A DNA stretch of 41,499 bases from contig JAKELU010000004.1 of assembly GCA_022760735.1 (NCBI GenBank), positions 38,933-80,431 on the forward strand. The letters run 5' to 3'. The position numbers and the translations under genes are program-made. Each line of letters begins with the position of its first letter. Position 1 is the first letter of the stretch. The stretch is from Firmicutes bacterium FC7. Its GTDB lineage: Bacteria > Bacillota > Clostridia > Tissierellales > Tissierellaceae. Below the pieces are notes generated by a model. That model saw nothing but the letters and a program-made list of their open reading frames with translations, did no database searches and was not told the DNA's origin. Below are positions 40,963 through 41,499 of the stretch, piece after piece.

Positions 40963-41499
40963 TTAAGCCAATCTAATAACTGTTAGAGAGTTTCCAACTC
41001 CAGATCTTAATATAGCTGCTCCTAAAAGTCCAAATAATTCTAAAGAAATTGTATCTCCTGCTACTAAATCTGTTATAAATGAAGCCCTATATTCTGTTGC
41101 TAAAATAGGAGATATCTCTGAAGCAGGTATAGAAGATCCATTAACAGTTACTCTTGAACCTACCAATACACCAAGTGTTAAGTTGATCTCGTAGCTAATA
41201 TAATATTTACCGGTTTCTGGTACCTCAAATTCAGTATTTGTACCATTTGGAACAAAGTCATCTAAGTTCTGTAAGTTTGGTAATGGAATCTGGGTTCCAC
41301 CCAATACTACATCAATTGGACCTCCGCCTGTATTTGCTGCGAACATAGAATTGATGGTTGCTCCTGGACCTGCTGGTCCTGGTGGACCTTGTGGTCCTGG
41401 TTCTCCCTGTGGACCTGGCTCACCTTGTGGGCCTGGTGGACCTTGTGGTCCTGGTTCTCCCTGTGGACCTGGTTCTCCTTGCGGTCCTGTTTCTCCCTG
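40963..41499 (-). CDS. Collagen-like BclA-type surface protein (partial, 5' end outside window)
   Basis: The open frame runs unbroken to the window edge, so only the last 178 residues are seen. The first 45 are perfect collagen Gly-X-Y triplets, mostly GPQ, GEP and GPP, ending in [18 protein letters not shown]. The last 120 form a beta-rich TNF-like head, with [22 protein letters not shown] and [13 protein letters not shown] at the end, similar to the C-terminal domain of BclA exosporium glycoproteins. Such proteins make trimers forming hair-like fibres on spores. The true start is beyond the right edge; the methionine at 41344-41346 is internal. A terminator follows the stop. Confidence 0.9.
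   Translation of the reverse strand, partial: QGETGPQGEPGPQGEPGPQGPPGPQGEPGPQGEPGPQGPPGPAGPGATINSMFAANTGGGPIDVVLGGTQIPLPNLQNLDDFVPNGTNTEFEVPETGKYYISYEINLTLGVLVGSRVTVNGSSIPASEISPILATEYRASFITDLVAGDTISLELFGLLGAAILRSGVGNSLTVIRLA

Noticed and set aside
41350-41499. Short direct repeats that look like a repeat array or CRISPR
   Set aside because: The unit is a multiple of 9 nt and codes for Gly-X-Y collagen triplets in an open frame; there are no unique spacers.

Overview
The window reads as ordinary chromosome from a low-GC, anaerobic, endospore-forming Firmicute. The most likely group is amino-acid-fermenting Clostridia or Tissierellia; that placement is inferred from gene content, not from a marker gene. 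Evidence for amino-acid (Stickland-type) fermentation is a glycine reductase gene (grdE) with its thioredoxin, under a tandem glycine riboswitch, plus a 2-amino-3-ketobutyrate CoA ligase. Evidence for sporulation is a YtvI-like membrane protein, a GerMN-domain lipoprotein, a Spo0E-family peptide and a collagen-like, BclA-type surface protein. I see no prophage, insertion sequence, CRISPR array or defence island.

Layout. Positions 1-1754 (minus) hold the head of a glycine reductase operon: promoter, tandem glycine riboswitch with terminator, trxA, then grdE cut by the window edge. Positions 1773-4779 (minus) carry a Na/Pi cotransporter-PhoU fusion, trmL and a Cof-type HAD phosphatase. Positions 4819-9093 (minus) form a tight operon: ylxP-like gene, nth, a VanW-family protein, a BtuF-like lipoprotein and a CntK-like histidine-racemase homologue, closed by a terminator. 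Then come kbl and queG (minus). Positions 11773-14110 (plus) hold rodA and a secreted NlpC/P60 hydrolase, followed by tdk (minus) and an ABC ATPase/permease pair (plus) with no binding protein. Positions 16553-23729 (minus) carry cyclophilin, MgtC, MATE, a TPR-map-hemolysin III-nitroreductase operon, a second nitroreductase-like protein and a PAP2 phosphatase. A UvrD-like helicase and a 26-codon ORF (plus) follow, then the GerMN lipoprotein, a HAD-IB phosphatase and ytvI (minus).

The last third has a guanine riboswitch with an NCS2 purine permease (plus), tRNA-Lys(CUU), a frameshifted endonuclease/exonuclease/phosphatase gene and degV (minus), a 31-aa membrane peptide with a ZIP metal transporter (plus), a Spo0E-like peptide (minus), pepT (plus), and a typA-cls-lipoprotein-aminotransferase run (minus). 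The 3' half of the collagen-like protein is cut by the right edge.

Regulation visible in the sequence: two riboswitches (glycine as an ON switch by transcription termination; guanine probably by Shine-Dalgarno access), several promoters with an extended -10 element (kbl, rodA, tdk, typA), and many clear intrinsic terminators. The most interesting points are the glycine riboswitch on the reductase operon, the CntK-like racemase outside any metallophore cluster, a hairpin that masks a ribosome binding site downstream of cls, and several small genes that standard ORF cut-offs miss. Nothing here convincingly amounts to a wholly new multi-gene system.
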